Shown one piece after another: positions 1-12,241 of a DNA stretch of 64,000 bases. Numbering within the stretch: position 1 is the stretch's first letter; every line of letters begins with the position of its first letter. Under the pieces are notes generated by a model. It saw nothing but the letters and a program-made list of their open reading frames with translations, was not told the DNA's origin and searched no databases. The stretch comes from Ustulina deusta (lineage: Eukaryota; Ascomycota; Sordariomycetes; Xylariales; Xylariaceae): positions 248,001 through 312,000 of the forward strand of contig JAJNNX010000004.1 in the NCBI GenBank assembly GCA_023159155.1, given 5' to 3'. Both the position numbers and the translations under genes were made by a program.

Positions 1-3000
1 CGCAGCGAAACTGGAACTACACTACAAACGTACTAGCGGAGCGGAAGGCATGTGTATACTAGTAACGGTACTTGGTAGTTACGGGCTACTATCGGCTCTA
101 GCGTGCAACGAGAGAGAGAGAAAAAAAGGATAGTGCAGAAAGAGAGAAAGAATGAAAAAAAGAGGAGGAAATTTGAAAATAAACGCTTGAGGTTAGTGTA
201 GTGTACCTACTGTACCTTACAGTACATGTAAGGATACCTAGTATCTACTGCGTATGTCCTCGAATATTAGTCAACGCCAGTCGCCTAGATTAGCCGTATG
301 TCCCACAACCAAGCCGAGGCAATCTACTGTACGGTTGTTGATGATGAAGCTGATATTGATGCTGATACTGTTACGACGTGCCTTGGTGAGTGATCTCGCG
401 GGTCTCGCCTGACGATCTAGTCTGCATTATTGGCTAAACACTTGCAAAAAAAAAAAAAAAAAAAAGGGAGGTGATCATCGCCTGAGCAGAGCCTGATAGT
501 GGCCCGTGTTACATCTGATCCGTCGAGACATAGGTAGCTACCTCCCATGAATAGGGGGTGGTGCAGTGAGAATGTAATGTCGCGAGACTTTCGACGCACC
601 CGTCCATACACCGATGGATGGGGAAAACGCTGCTTGCCAAATGGGAATGAAATTTCAATCGGTCACGCTCACGCTGATGAGGCGCAACCGCGGTTGTCTT
701 GTATGGGAGAATCACACCCTCAGCTGCAAACTAGTTAAGCGCCTTTGTTGGCGTATGGAAGATCTTCTAGACCACCTGCACACGCGTGTCAAGTCGCAGA
801 GGGACCTGGGCTTACATGTAGGTAGTCCATTACCTATCGAGACACCTCGGTAGGTGCCAATGCACGCACTCACGCACTCTACCTCACTTCACTTGCGAGA
901 AAGAAGAGGCGACGTTACATTGTCAGTCTCAATTGGTAGATATGATAGGTATTGATGGTCATCTGGCGACTGGTGTAATGGCCGTGTTTCGTAGTGTCTA
1001 CAACTGTCCTATTATGAAGTACTAGTATACACTCCTCTTACATCGCTTCTCTGCTTCGCCAGGTACCTAAGGTTGGTAAATAGGTACATAGTATAGAGTA
1101 TAGTGCAGGTGTAGGTACTACGGCTTGATTGGAATGCTCGAGGCGTAGGGAGTGGGAGAGGTACAGTAACCCAATGGTATTGTACTGCAGTAATTAGCGA
1201 TGTACCTACACTACCTAGAGACCATCTGCTAACCCCACAGGCCTAAACGCCATCGGACGCCACTTCTGCACTCGGTCGGAGTAATGCCGCCGCATGTGGT
1301 CGTTTGTTGGCCTGCTCGAGAACATCGCTTGCTTCGCTGGACGTTCGAAGCGTTCCATTGGCAGATCCTTCAACGGTGGCGTTGGCGGGAGAGACCCAAT
1401 AGCCAGCCGCGATGCTTGAAGCAGGCACTTGCATGCAGCCTATCATGCCACTCCCGTCATCGCCTGTCTGTGTCTGTGTCTGGTTACGGTTACCGGTGAC
1501 TTACCGGTTACTCCTGTCGTCGTCTGCTGGTCTGGTATCTGCTCTCGGCTGGCTTTGTCGAGTGTGCCTCGATTTGCTCATGTGGCTGTATTCCAAATCG
1601 GCCGGACCCCGAAGACAAAGACAACCACTCGGATCCACTGCTCCGTCTGCTGCTCTATTCAATAGTATTCTGCTGGCCGTGTCTGGCCGCGGCGGCCGCG
1701 GATGGTGGAACACCTGGACCGCTATCACCATCAGCATCACTTTGTGAGTCTTGTTACTACGCATAGCAGCCACAGCGCAACCCTCGCCACATGGACGCAT
1801 CCGGCTGAAGATCGAGTTGACTCAAACCATGAAAACTAGGTAGGTACTGCGTGTGTGTACGTCTGTCGGTTAGTGACCTTCCATTCAGAGTAGTGTGTTC
1901 GCGAACGCCCTCCGCGGCACAACTCGGCGTAGGAGCGTGCTAGCATATTCCTTCGGGACGCTAGTTTAATAATCAATTTGCAGGCTGTTGGGGTTGCTGC
2001 ATTAGGTATGAAGTCAAATATCATAGCAGAATAGAAAGATTGCAAGTCTTCCTTCACCGCAAAGCAAAGCCTAAAACTTGGCAACTGTTCAAATTATACT
2101 ACGTGCTGCACTTTTCCGCAAACACAAGATACAGAGCCGCTGCAATAATGATGATCTGGTCGCCTGTGTGTAGATTAGTTGCTGCCTCTGGGGAACTGCT
2201 GCTGCGTTGGTATAGCCTATGCCCCCAGTTATACTACCGCATCTAAAGAGGTACCTTTATGCCTTATGTAAGTACTTACTGTACCTACATTGAAAGAAGC
2301 ATTCAGTATTGTGGTTTTCGCGTACATGTAGTGTAGGTGTTGTGCAGTCCTGCCGACAAGGTAGGTACCACAAACTACCTTACTTACAGTCGTATACGTC
2401 TCAAGCTTCCGACCCCAATCCCCCGGAACCTCTAAAGTAGCGCCCTAGCTCGAAACGAGGTACGCTATGTTATCGGGCCGAATAGCCCTTACCATCATGA
2501 ACTACATATGTACACTAGGCAAGGCTTGTTTTGTTTAATTTCTATTGGACGATAGGCGTAGAGGTTTGGATGCGTGTGCATACGATAGAATCTGCACTTC
2601 AAGCTCAGTTCACTCTTTTTCACTCTTGCAGTGCCAGAAAATTGGTGATTTGATTGAACATACCTACGCCAATTATCCAGCGCGATTAATTGCACCGTAA
2701 AGTGCTGTTCTCACCGGAATTGGTCGGCCGCAGCTTCCCACTTCCCTTACCTTGATGATCATCCCGTGGCGTACCACACGACAATGGTCCCTGGACGATG
2801 CGACCTGCTGTGACAAGCTACCTATGTGCCAATGTAGGACTGTTAGAAGCCAAGACAGCCGCATCCAGTGACACGTTTTTCTCTTGCGTCGGAAAGAGGC
2901 CGAGGAGGGGCTTCGGCGTAAACACGGTCGCCCTTCAGCCACTGATACCTCGAGTCGAGAAACGAGCACCAATCATTCTCAATTCCGCGCTGTTCTTCCC

Positions 3001-5217
3001 CGGTTACGGCGGTAACTACATAGTACCAGCGGTGATGCCATTGTGCACCGGATAATGGGAATTGAAAAAAAGGGATGCAGCGTCACTGTGAAGAGTCCTT
3101 AAATATACACTGTTCTTCGTAGTGCAGGTATATATCTATCTACCTAGGTGCCGTCCCAACACATATAGTGTACAGCGTACACTGGGGCTGTAATCTGGTC
3201 AGCGATCTACCCCTGATCTGATACACTACACTATGGTAACGATGGGCTACTGTTAGATCGGGCAGATCAGTTCCTGATTAAAGATCTCACACGTCTCTGG
3301 AGAAGCACTACCAGGTAGATACTTAGTAGGCAGTTTTGCACAAGGTTTATCCTGTCAGTACTGTGCATTATCGGCCATCTACCCACTGTATGCTAGTTGT
3401 AGTGCAGCAGCGTCTGCTGATAGCACGAGAATGGCTAATGGATGTGCTAAAGTGGGAGGTAGACCTCGACTAGATACCTATGCGTACACGACACAAGGAA
3501 GTTGCCGAGTCTTTGGATTCTCGAATGGGACTAGCCATGTCGTCGGACCTCGTGGTCTCGTGGCCAACGTTGCCTAAAAGTGGAATTCCATTAGCCCCGT
3601 GTGGTTTCTCCAGCTCTCCCTGGCGTTGCTGTCTTCGCCTTGCCTCGCCTTACCCTGAGCTGGCCATGAGCTGCCTCACCCTCCTCCTCCTCCTCCTCCT
3701 GAATTCCTAAAGGGAAGTGCATCCGCGGGTATGTCTCGTCTCCGCATCTGTTCCAGTCGTGTCACGTGTGACACCACCCTCAGCTCATCAACGGACGCCG
3801 TATCCTTTCTTGGCCAAGTATCAACTGTCAACGGCATTTCGTCTGGTCATGCGACAAATCAAACACTCTCCATGGCTTGTTCCGCTACCGCTCGCCGTAA
3901 GAATGAAGCCATTCCGGAAATAAGTAACACCCCCGACAGCATGTTTGGTACTCTGAGCAACTTCAATACGTTGGTCACACCTGAACAAGATTTTCACCAT
4001 TTTCTTCTACAGCCTTGCCTGGCTGGCTGCAGTTGGCCTCGGCGGCGCCTGTTGAAATCCCGGTCCAGCTGAGCTCTCCTCCGTTCAAGGTGCCGAGTCT
4101 ACACTACACTAGGTGGTAGGTATAGGAAGCTTGCTCAAGGACTGTTCCATGTTTGTCTGATCCAAATTAGCCCGGCACAACCGTGACGAATAAGATAAAC
4201 TATCCATGATACGATTAATCAATCGTAATATTTCTGATTACAGCATGATTAATTAGCTCGATTGGGGTATCACGACTCTTATTACTGTATAATTGGGGTA
4301 TTCGACCATGGGTAAATGCAGATGCAGCAATCAACCCAACGTAGCTGGATGATGCAATCTATCTAGCATTTCTGGCTCGGCTAATGTAGGTATACTCAGA
4401 TTTCACACACGGCCGGCGCAGGAGGGATCCGGCCGGTACCTCATGATTTGCCCCGTGCACATTAGCGTCGGCTTTATGTCCGATTTCTCTGAACATGTCC
4501 GGGGCCGGGACAAACCTTCATGGAGGCCGCTGGTAGCCTACCGAGGTACAAAAAAAGGGAAAGGGGAAAACTTTTCTGGTCTGCTGCCTCAGTTTCTGTT
4601 TCATTTTTTAATATCTGTCATACGAAATACACGTATAGGTACTACCAATGGGTTGTTTGTCACGGTTATCTTGCCCTTGGTACAGGTCCAAATTTAGACA
4701 AACCTCAATCTACGACTACAGTACCTATCTCGCCACTCATACAGAGTCACACACTCATGGATTGAATCGTTCCTTAATGATAGAGGGGGGAAACGTGACC
4801 CGGTGAGTCAGTATGGTCTCGCCACCATCCAAGAAACTCATCATACGACATCTTCCGATGGCTCAGAATGACTGGGGTTATACGAAGTTCATGTTCACCG
4901 CACGACAACTAGCACTTGACTCTTCAAGGGAATGCGCCGAGGTTACGCGTCAGATAAGCGGAAAGGTTGAGCAAGACTTGGTTTGGTTCTATACCTAGCA
5001 CAATACAGGAATGAGGGATGATCAAGCACAGAAAAGGGAAGAGGAGAAGAGGATCTATCCGACTTTCTAGATCATGACCGAGGCTTCACAAAACACCCGC
5101 CCAGCAAGACAGACTCGGGAAGTGTCGAGCACCAAAGGCTGGCATATCTTCCGTGCATATCCTCCGTGCATATCAAATACGATAAGAAAAACAGGTAGTC
5201 CAAACTGGATTGCTGTT
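1..5217. other. gene-poor region without a recognisable gene
   Basis: About 5.2 kb of mixed composition. Open frames here are short (at most about 110 codons), overlap on both strands and resemble no family I know. Visible structure is limited to a 20-base A run near 445-464, CT/AG-rich low-complexity patches near 110-180, and many copies of a TACCTA/TAGGTA motif. A short non-conserved or non-coding gene cannot be excluded. Confidence 0.5.
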
Positions 5218-8200
5218 TCATGAGTCTATCATCTTGGCAACCCTCTTCTCCAAGCTGCCCTCGAACTGCTGGACCCCGCCAGCGAGTTCGCTCATCTGTC
5301 CGGCTCGCAGACGGTAGACCAATCTCCGTCGAGGGGTTTCTTCCTCCTCGTCGCAGAGATCGCTTCCTTCGTCGTCGACGTGGCCCTCGACAACGCCGCG
5401 CATGAACCACCGGTCGTGGCTGACGACGACTACAGCGCCGTCCCAGCCGCGCAGTGCCTCGCGCATCGCCGTCACCGTCTCGTAATCGAGGTGTGTCGTT
5501 GCTTCGTCAAGGATCAGGCAGTGCGGACATGTCCACAGGATCCGGGCCACTACGACGTTCTGCGTCAGTAATTGCTATTTTGAGCGAGCGTGGTTGACTT
5601 GTGATTGTTTCGGAAACGCGAGAAGCTTCCGAGACATGGGTTTCGCCTAGAAGTATCTAGAAGTAGCTAAAAAGATGGAAATGGACCCCAAAAATTTAAT
5701 TACTCACTCTCAAGCCTCACTAGTTGGCCGCCCGACAGCTTCCGGATGGGCACGTCGGATGCCAGTCGTCCCGGCAGACCGAGAGAAGCCAACAGACCGC
5801 GCACGCGGCCCTCTTCCTGCTCAGTAGTCGCCATCTCCTTCGAGAGTAGCGCAAGGGCTGTTAAATTCGGCTCCGAGACGCCCATCTCTTGGAGTTTCTC
5901 TACGGCATGTTGGGAGTAATATCCTATCTTTACACGCGGATGCAGGGTCAACGTCCCTGAGCTGGGCTTCGCCTCGCCAACGAGCAGCTTGATGAGGGTC
6001 GACTTGCCGCCCCCGTTTAACCCGACGACCCCGATACGGTCGCCCATATGAATAGAAAGAGTCACGTCCTGCAGGGTCATTGGCGGGATGGCTTTTGTCT
6101 TCGGGTCTCTGGGGTAGCGGAAGGATGTCTTATCCAGCGACTTTAGCAGATAGGGTTAGTAATCATTCTCTCAGACAATTTTCATGGATCCGTCTTCTAG
6201 AAGCACGCGGAGGTTCCGAGACAAGATGCTAGTACGAAGTGGGATCCCTCCTATGAGAGGCTGAGACAGGGAGAAAATAACTTGGGAGCCATCCACTCAC
6301 AAGCAACGCGCCTGGAAACCGCAGGTCGGACGGCTCGGGTATCACGAACTGCACGGGTCTCTCATCTTGTGGTATCTCGATCTCGGCGCGGCTCGTCAAG
6401 TGGTAACCCACAAGGTCACGATTCAGCTTGAATCGGCCGCCACGAGCGCTCGTCTCGAGACCCCATCGATCGTCAAGTTTCTTCTGGCGAGACTTCGCTT
6501 GCCGGATCTTATTTTGGTCGTCTTTGGCTTTGCCTTCACGCATGTTCTTCTGTATTCTTTAACACCAAGGGTTAGTGGCTTTTCGTCAAGGTAGGTAGAC
6601 GCTCTAGGTCCATCGGAGATTCGTAGAACATCTCGATTACGACTTTAGCTATGGGAGGAGAATCCGATCCCGGACATGGGCCAAGTGGGAGGAAATTGGC
6701 CTGGTGACACTTACGTCTGCTGGATGTGATCTTTTTGCTTGTCCTGGGCTTCCTTTAGCTTGGTTAAGTGAATCCTTTTCGCCTCCTGTGCCGCTTCGTA
6801 GGTCGGTAGGTCGCCGTGGAAGTAAGTGATGCCTTTGGCCCTGAGGATGAGAAGATCAGTGCATAGCGAGATGAAGTCGCGGTCGTGCGACACGAGGATG
6901 AGCGTCGGCGGGTCCGCCGACTCGCCCAGCGCCGCGAGATACCGCTGCAGCCACAGAATGCCCATCAAGTCCAGAAAGTTGGTCGGCTCGTCGAGGATCA
7001 AGATATCCGTCTCCTGAAGCAAGGCGAACGCCAACGCCGTCCGCATCCTCCACCCTCCCGACAAGCCCGACACCGGCCTCCGCAAAGCCGTCTCGGAAAA
7101 GCCCAGACCCGTCAGCAGCTTTCTCGCGCGCACCTCGACGTCCGCCATCTTCGACGGCTCGACTAGAAGCTGCAGATCCGCGAGCATCTCCGCGGCCTCG
7201 CTGGTCTCCTTCGCGAGCGTCTCGGGCGATATCTCATCCCTTTGTCCACATATTGAGTAGCGTTAGCTGAAGTGCATGCATAGTCGACTACCAACTATCT
7301 AGCTTGGAAGGCTTCGCGGCACGGTTGAAACGTACAATGCATCGAAGTCGGCGAACGTCTTTTCCGCGGCTATTAGGGCTTTCCGCGCCTGCATTCCTCT
7401 CGCACCGCTCCGCAGCTTCGCGTCTTTCGCCTTCAGGAATAGATCCTTTTGCAGGCGTTCGCGCCGGATCTTCCGCAGGCTTCGGACGGCTTCGAGTGGA
7501 TTCGGGCTCTCGACGCCCTGGGATAAATCTCCGCTCATCTTAGTTACGCATATTCGTAATCCTAATAGTTGTACTAGGTAGCGAAAGCGAGGCAAGGTCT
7601 TACCTTCTAATTCTCGCTGCGCTTCGTGTCTCGCTGTGGCGCGCTCGATGACCTCGTCTAGCACGCTCCGGTCGTCCTCGGCTGAAGGGTGCGAGGCGAC
7701 CTGTTCTGGGCCCGCATCCGCTTCGATGGCCCCGGCGTCGGTTTGTTGGAGGATTACGACGCGGGTCTCCTCCGGTACTTTGAAACATGCAAGTCAGCAG
7801 GCTTTATTTGTAGGCGGAACGGAGCCTATTAATGCTTTGGGGGTATAAACAATCTCTTGAGATGGGCATTCGCTTGCATGATAAATCTTTTTCTTTGCCA
7901 TACTCCAGAGCGAAAATAGAGGATAACGCCTCCTAGTATTCTACTTACTGCCGGGGATCAGCTTCTGGGCGATGGCCTTGAGCAATGCTGTATTAAACGG
8001 ATATATCAGCTCTTAGTTCCCTTCCGTCTTTTCTTTTCTTCTTTTTTTTCTTGCCGGTGCCATAGCTGAGCTCACTTCACTTACTCGATTTTCCCGATCC
8101 ATTTCGGCCGATGAGCGCATATCGCTGGCCGGCTTTCAGCCGCAGAGTGGCATTGTCTAGGACCTCGGTGCCCTCGCTTCGAGCCTTGCCCTTGGCTATT

Positions 8201-8485
8201 TTCTTCCCACCGGTGCTGCTGCTACCTTTTGCTTTCGACGAGGGCCCTGATGCGACCGTGATGTTCAGGCCTTCGATATCTAACTGGGAAGTGACGTTTA
8301 TATTAGCCTTAATCCTGCTCGTAACGATAGATTTGATGCTCGCAGTCTAAGCACGCGGGCTTACGAGGAAAGGAGAGGGTAAGAAGCTCGCTCACCTCGC
8401 GGTAATTGGGCACGGCAATGTTAAATCTCGTCTGTTTTGAAGTGCACAAAATTGTTGTGACGCTTTCTGCTTCCATGGACGTCAT
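5218..8485 (-). CDS. ABCF-family ATPase (Gcn20/Arb1-like, twin ABC)
   Basis: Soluble twin-ATPase of the ABCF group, whose members act on ribosomes or translation and have no membrane domain. My model has nine exons (8485-8396, 8283-8085, 7987-7949, 7777-7604, 7528-7336, 7239-6715, 6556-6301, 6140-5708, 5549-5218), totalling 2241 nt or 746 residues. The first ABC half has Walker A GRNGSGKST (about residue 90), signature LSGGW and Walker B LILDEPT. The second has GLNGGGKST (about 530), LSGGQ and LILDEATTHLD (about 648). A linker between the halves is rich in K/R. No transmembrane segment is visible. The exon 8/9 join restores LSGGQLVRLEMARILW, which fixes the acceptor. The start was set at the first in-frame ATG, and a second ATG lies nine bases on. 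The exon 4/5 intron is the least certain, because the unspliced frame is also open. Family assignment is firm; the subfamily and ribosomal role are inferred. Confidence 0.9.
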
Positions 8486-9282
8486 GGCTGTGATTGGTTG
8501 GCCAGTAGCTGATGTAATTCGGGAACGATTACCTCTTCTTTGTTCGACTAAGGTGATGATGATTGATAGTTAATAAGCCCTGGTGAATGAATGTGTCGAA
8601 CAAATTCGGCGGTCGGTGGTGGTTTCGCATCGTGTAATTTCAATCTTACATATGTTGAGTCAGTTACTTTACTATCGAGGTGTACATATATATATGTGTA
8701 CTATATACATCTTTCCCAAGCCGTGACATCCTAATTGATCGCTCCATTAAGTGAAAACCGACACCGAGATTCGTGCTGCTTTGGCTTGCACTAGTGCGGA
8801 TGAATCATTCTGATCCCAGACCACGCGCGTCGATGATTGGCTGATATGACATGCTGCGTTCCCCAGGTACCCAAATTCCGTCCATTCCGTCGTGACCTTT
8901 TTGAATTCATTATAACATGCATGTGTATCCTAAGGTATTCAAATAAACTGGCTGGAGTTTATGGCTCGTTCAATCCATGCGATAACATGGAACTAAACCT
9001 CACGGTTCATGGGGACTACCTACTCTGGCTTGTGTATGGCATTCCCACCAGAACTAACCTATTGGGAGGGGAAGGGGGTTTGTTTGAGGCGTTATGACGT
9101 TCGGTGTATTGTGTAGCTATGATATCTATACCGGGGTAGTATATATGCTCTTCCTAATGGCAGGTCTCATCTAGTGTCATTATAACCTGCAGGTTCCTCA
9201 ATGGTAGACAGGGAAAGACGGGGTGTGTTCGCTGAGAGAGGCCGCCTATCAGCTGGAACTACATGAATAACAAGCATTCAAC
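8486..9282. other. intergenic, upstream of ABCF gene
   Basis: Holds the presumed promoter of the leftward ABCF gene and the 3' flank of the kinase-like gene. A short alternating TA tract lies near 8684-8710. An 86-codon frame at 8837-9097 has no recognisable features and I do not call it. Confidence 0.4.
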
Positions 9283-10740
9283 CTATGACGTAAATTCATA
9301 GGCAGTTGACCCATCCACGAGAACTCTCAAGTGCCGTCTTGCCTCCTTACTGACAATCATGCATCCGCCGACGGGAATCTCGACGATGGTGCCGTCGATG
9401 CAAACCTTCCTCCACCTTGCGTCCTCCTCGTGCGTCGTGATTCTAAGCTCACCGATCTCTTCATACCCCACTTCGTCCATGCCCACATGCTTACCCTCGT
9501 CATATGCAGCCATCATGATGCCCATTGTCTTCGGGCCATCCACGGGCCCAAAATGCACAAGGCGCAACTGTCCATCTAGAGGCTGGCTGGCGGGAGAGAT
9601 GCAGAACGTCTTCTCCAGATTGGAGACAGTCGTCGCGAGGATGTAGGCGTGCTGGTCTCGATCTAACTTCTTCACGACACTTTCCCCGTCTGTAGTAGAA
9701 GAAAGGCTGACCTGCACGGTAGCCCGGTACGCATGGCTTTCTTTCAACAGCTCCTCTGCTACCATGTGAAATCGCGCTGCGCCGTGCTTCCGGTATTCTG
9801 GCGTGTCGCTCTCCCACACTAGCTGGCTGTGAAAACCGTAGCTGGCAACCACCACGCCGTAGAGATGCGTCACGTACTCCGTTTGTTCTCCGAGACTGGG
9901 AGTTGAACCCTCAGTCACCTTTGTAGAGTCTCCGACAGATGCGGGATTCGAAGTCTCCGAATATGTGATTGTGCGTGAGCCCTCGGGGAATACTGCTTTA
10001 AACGAGGGTAGCGGGGCGGCCTTCCCGCGCAGTAATGTGCGTAGACCTTGTACGAGATCCGAGGCCGCCGGAGGGGTCTTCACTATCTTGTGCAGCGAGT
10101 GGAACAACGCGTTACCGGTGCCGAGGGGTAGGATGGCGATGAGCGGCAGCGAGCCTGGGTTGACGTCGTCGTTATCCGTCGATGACGCGTATCCGTTCAA
10201 CATGTCTATTACGCCCCCATCACCGCTAAGCAGCACGACCGTGTGTTCTACACTCGTCTCGCCGCGGGCCCGGACTGCAAGATCCCGAGAGAACTTCTTC
10301 ACGCTCTCGGCGTCTTGCGTGATGAGCAGGTGATAAGAGCCCTGCGCCGGCTCCACTCCCGAGGCAGTGAGGCCGAACGCCTCAAGCAACGGCGCAAGAA
10401 TGTGGTCATAGAACTGCGTGCTAAGCCCGGTACCGGAGTGTGTGGACACAAGGACATGGACGCGGCGCTGTGGACCCGGCTGGAGGTGCACGGGCGCGTT
10501 CTTGATCAAGAAGTCATCCAGCAGGTCTTGCGGGGCCGTATTATTGTCACTGTCATCATTGCTCCTAGCGTAGGACGAGCGACGCAGCGTGAACGAGGGT
10601 TTCCCGTCTTGTTCCGTTTGCTCTAAATATAAGACTTCGTAGATATCCTTTGCCGCCGACTCTTTCTTCAAGATGCAGATGACCTGCTCTGGGCTGGGGA
10701 GTTTCGCGACATCTTCACCGGCTGGGTTATCTGCCGGCAT
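9283..10740 (-). CDS. diacylglycerol/sphingosine kinase-like protein
   Basis: Intronless 485-residue protein with the DAGK catalytic fold shared by diacylglycerol and sphingoid long-chain-base kinases (Lcb4/SphK). After an approximately 90-residue polar N-terminus come STHSGTG (about 99-105), where kinases usually have NPxSG; SGDGG followed by VIDMLNG (172-182), the counterpart of GGDGT and the following substrate segment; and PLGTGNALFHS (205-215). The C-terminal half is beta-rich and ends near a lipid-kinase-like VDGSTAYEF stretch. The Asp of GDGG and the GTGN loop are kept, but the phosphate-binding NPxSG is altered. It is shorter than Lcb4 because it lacks a long N-terminal extension. No membrane segment is seen. 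The substrate (sphingoid base, diacylglycerol or other) cannot be read from the sequence, and reduced activity is possible. Confidence 0.8.
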   Translation of the reverse strand: MPADNPAGEDVAKLPSPEQVICILKKESAAKDIYEVLYLEQTEQDGKPSFTLRRSSYARSNDDSDNNTAPQDLLDDFLIKNAPVHLQPGPQRRVHVLVSTHSGTGLSTQFYDHILAPLLEAFGLTASGVEPAQGSYHLLITQDAESVKKFSRDLAVRARGETSVEHTVVLLSGDGGVIDMLNGYASSTDNDDVNPGSLPLIAILPLGTGNALFHSLHKIVKTPPAASDLVQGLRTLLRGKAAPLPSFKAVFPEGSRTITYSETSNPASVGDSTKVTEGSTPSLGEQTEYVTHLYGVVVASYGFHSQLVWESDTPEYRKHGAARFHMVAEELLKESHAYRATVQVSLSSTTDGESVVKKLDRDQHAYILATTVSNLEKTFCISPASQPLDGQLRLVHFGPVDGPKTMGIMMAAYDEGKHVGMDEVGYEEIGELRITTHEEDARWRKVCIDGTIVEIPVGGCMIVSKEARRHLRVLVDGSTAYEFTS

Positions 10741-11147
10741 TGTGGATTGTCAGCAGTCTACAGATTGCCGAGCCAGTACGGGCGTCAAGCTTCAGAACCG
10801 CTCTAATTCCACAGAAGTCTTTGTCGTCTTGATATAATCAATCATGGGCGGGGTTATCGTCGCAAGGCTGATGCAAGCCGAGGTAGTACTCGAATAGCAG
10901 AGATGATGGTATAACTAGGAGGTATGTAAGCCATGCCGATCACAAAAGTGGGCCACGTTATCACATCACATCGCGCAAGTTGATATCACTTATACATAAT
11001 ACATGCCACCTTCAAAAACGAACCAACCAGTTTTCTGTATACCCGAGCTGGCTCTATCATTCCTCAAAGTGTATTGAATTGGTGGTATTAGTTGAAATGG
11101 TTCAAAGTCGCTGAAGGCCAAAGGAGTTGGGGAAAAAAAAAAGGAAT
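10741..11147. other. intergenic, kinase promoter side
   Basis: Upstream flank of the leftward kinase-like gene. Near 11133-11142 there is an A run, which reads as a T run on the minus strand just past the tRNA-like unit and would suit a Pol III terminator. Confidence 0.4.
11132..11142 (-). terminator. T run, possible Pol III terminator
   Basis: On the minus strand an uninterrupted run of about ten T follows the tRNA-like unit by a few bases. RNA polymerase III stops at such runs. Its position fits termination of the adjacent tRNA-like transcript. Confidence 0.45.
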
Positions 11148-11264
11148 TGGCCAACGAGGGAATCGAACCCCCAGTGCCTAACGATGCAGAATAAAGGTGC
11201 TGACGCTAAGTAATCATATTTGATAGAGATGCTTCGCTAGGCCGTACCAACTCGGCCGTTGATT
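11148..11264 (-). tRNA. tRNA-like gene, possibly a degenerate tRNA
   Basis: The minus strand shows a textbook B box (GGTTCGATTCC), with T stem GGGGG/CCCTC, and an A box (GGCCGAGTTGGTA) forming a perfect 4-bp D stem GCCG/CGGC with the conserved A14, GG and A21 positions. A 5-bp anticodon stem TAGCG/CGTTA is possible, enclosing about 50 bases, which would imply an intron. Problems: no loop with U33 can be placed, so no anticodon is assignable; one base seems missing between acceptor and D stem; and the two 5'-terminal bases of the acceptor stem (AA against CC) do not pair. A T run follows. Either an intron-containing tRNA that I fold wrongly or a decayed copy. The two AA bases would be explained by G-to-A change. 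Confidence 0.45.
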
Positions 11265-12241
11265 TCATTCCAATTTACTATTCCAGAGACTAATTTTTAA
11301 TATATACTCCTGTCTACTGCTGTCAGGCATAGAGTTTACACCAGGGAACTCTATTGGCTTATCTCCTATGTATAAACTCGTGGCTTTCCACCAACAGTGC
11401 CGAAGCCTGCCCTTCCCCAGGCATGCCGTTCACCAGGGATCTACTGCTAGACTATTCTCACTCTGGAGTTGTGAGCTGATGCGTTGACAAGATTCCATTG
11501 TTTTGGCCGACGTGATACAGATCCAGGTCACAAAGCTGACATCATGTCGTCCACACGGAAGAACTGTAAACTCGCTAGCAAACATGCCGACGTCTGATCC
11601 ATGGCCGGGACCAAAAGTCCTTCGGATTATCACCCTCTCTGGGTGAAGTCTGATTATATCCTGAACAGCACAAATGCCCCTCCAAAATCTCAAAGAGGCG
11701 CAACTAAGGCAATGTTCGGGAGACCCCTTCGTGGATTTCAGACTTCATATGCCTCGGGTTTGGTGGTCTTGGGGGAGCGCTGCTGTACAGTACGGTTTCA
11801 CTCCTTTCTCCAAAGGTGGGCATCCGGCTTGGGGCGTTCGTCGTGACTAAATACGTAGCTAAATTGTCAGATGCGACGAGGACATTACCGCAGTGCTCCA
11901 AGAAATGATGCCCCAGCCCCCGAGACAAGAGACAGATGATTGAAGAGTGCACTCGCAATAATTGCGGTCTCGGTACCTAACTAGGTACTATGCAGCGTCG
12001 GGGGGTACTTCTTACCTAGCGCCAATCAAGACGCCAGGATCTTCCAAGCTCATCCACTGTCCGACCCACAGCAAAGTCCCCCGCCATTACTCAAGTGCGT
12101 GCCTGGTTAGCGTATTTCTTCTGGAGGGGTTACATGTTCTACGTATTACGTTTTTGCACCTATAACTTCTGGCACCGTCCGTTGGGATCGGAAATAGTCT
12201 GCTTTAATACGATTTCCGTCCTCGCATCTTCATATTGAGCT
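11265..12241. other. intergenic, no gene recognised
   Basis: Upstream region of the CCDC124-type gene. Short frames on both strands (such as 11601-11846) have no family features. A GGTACC/TAGGTAC palindromic patch lies near 11970-11990. Confidence 0.4.

Noticed and set aside
7299..7664. Unspliced reading of the ABCF exon 4-5 region
   Set aside because: The frame is open, but a 75-base intron with donor GTAAGA and branch GTAACTAAG gives ELEDLSQGVESPNP and fits better; retention remains possible.
8837..9097. 86-codon plus-strand frame
   Set aside because: No recognisable features and no supporting splice sites.
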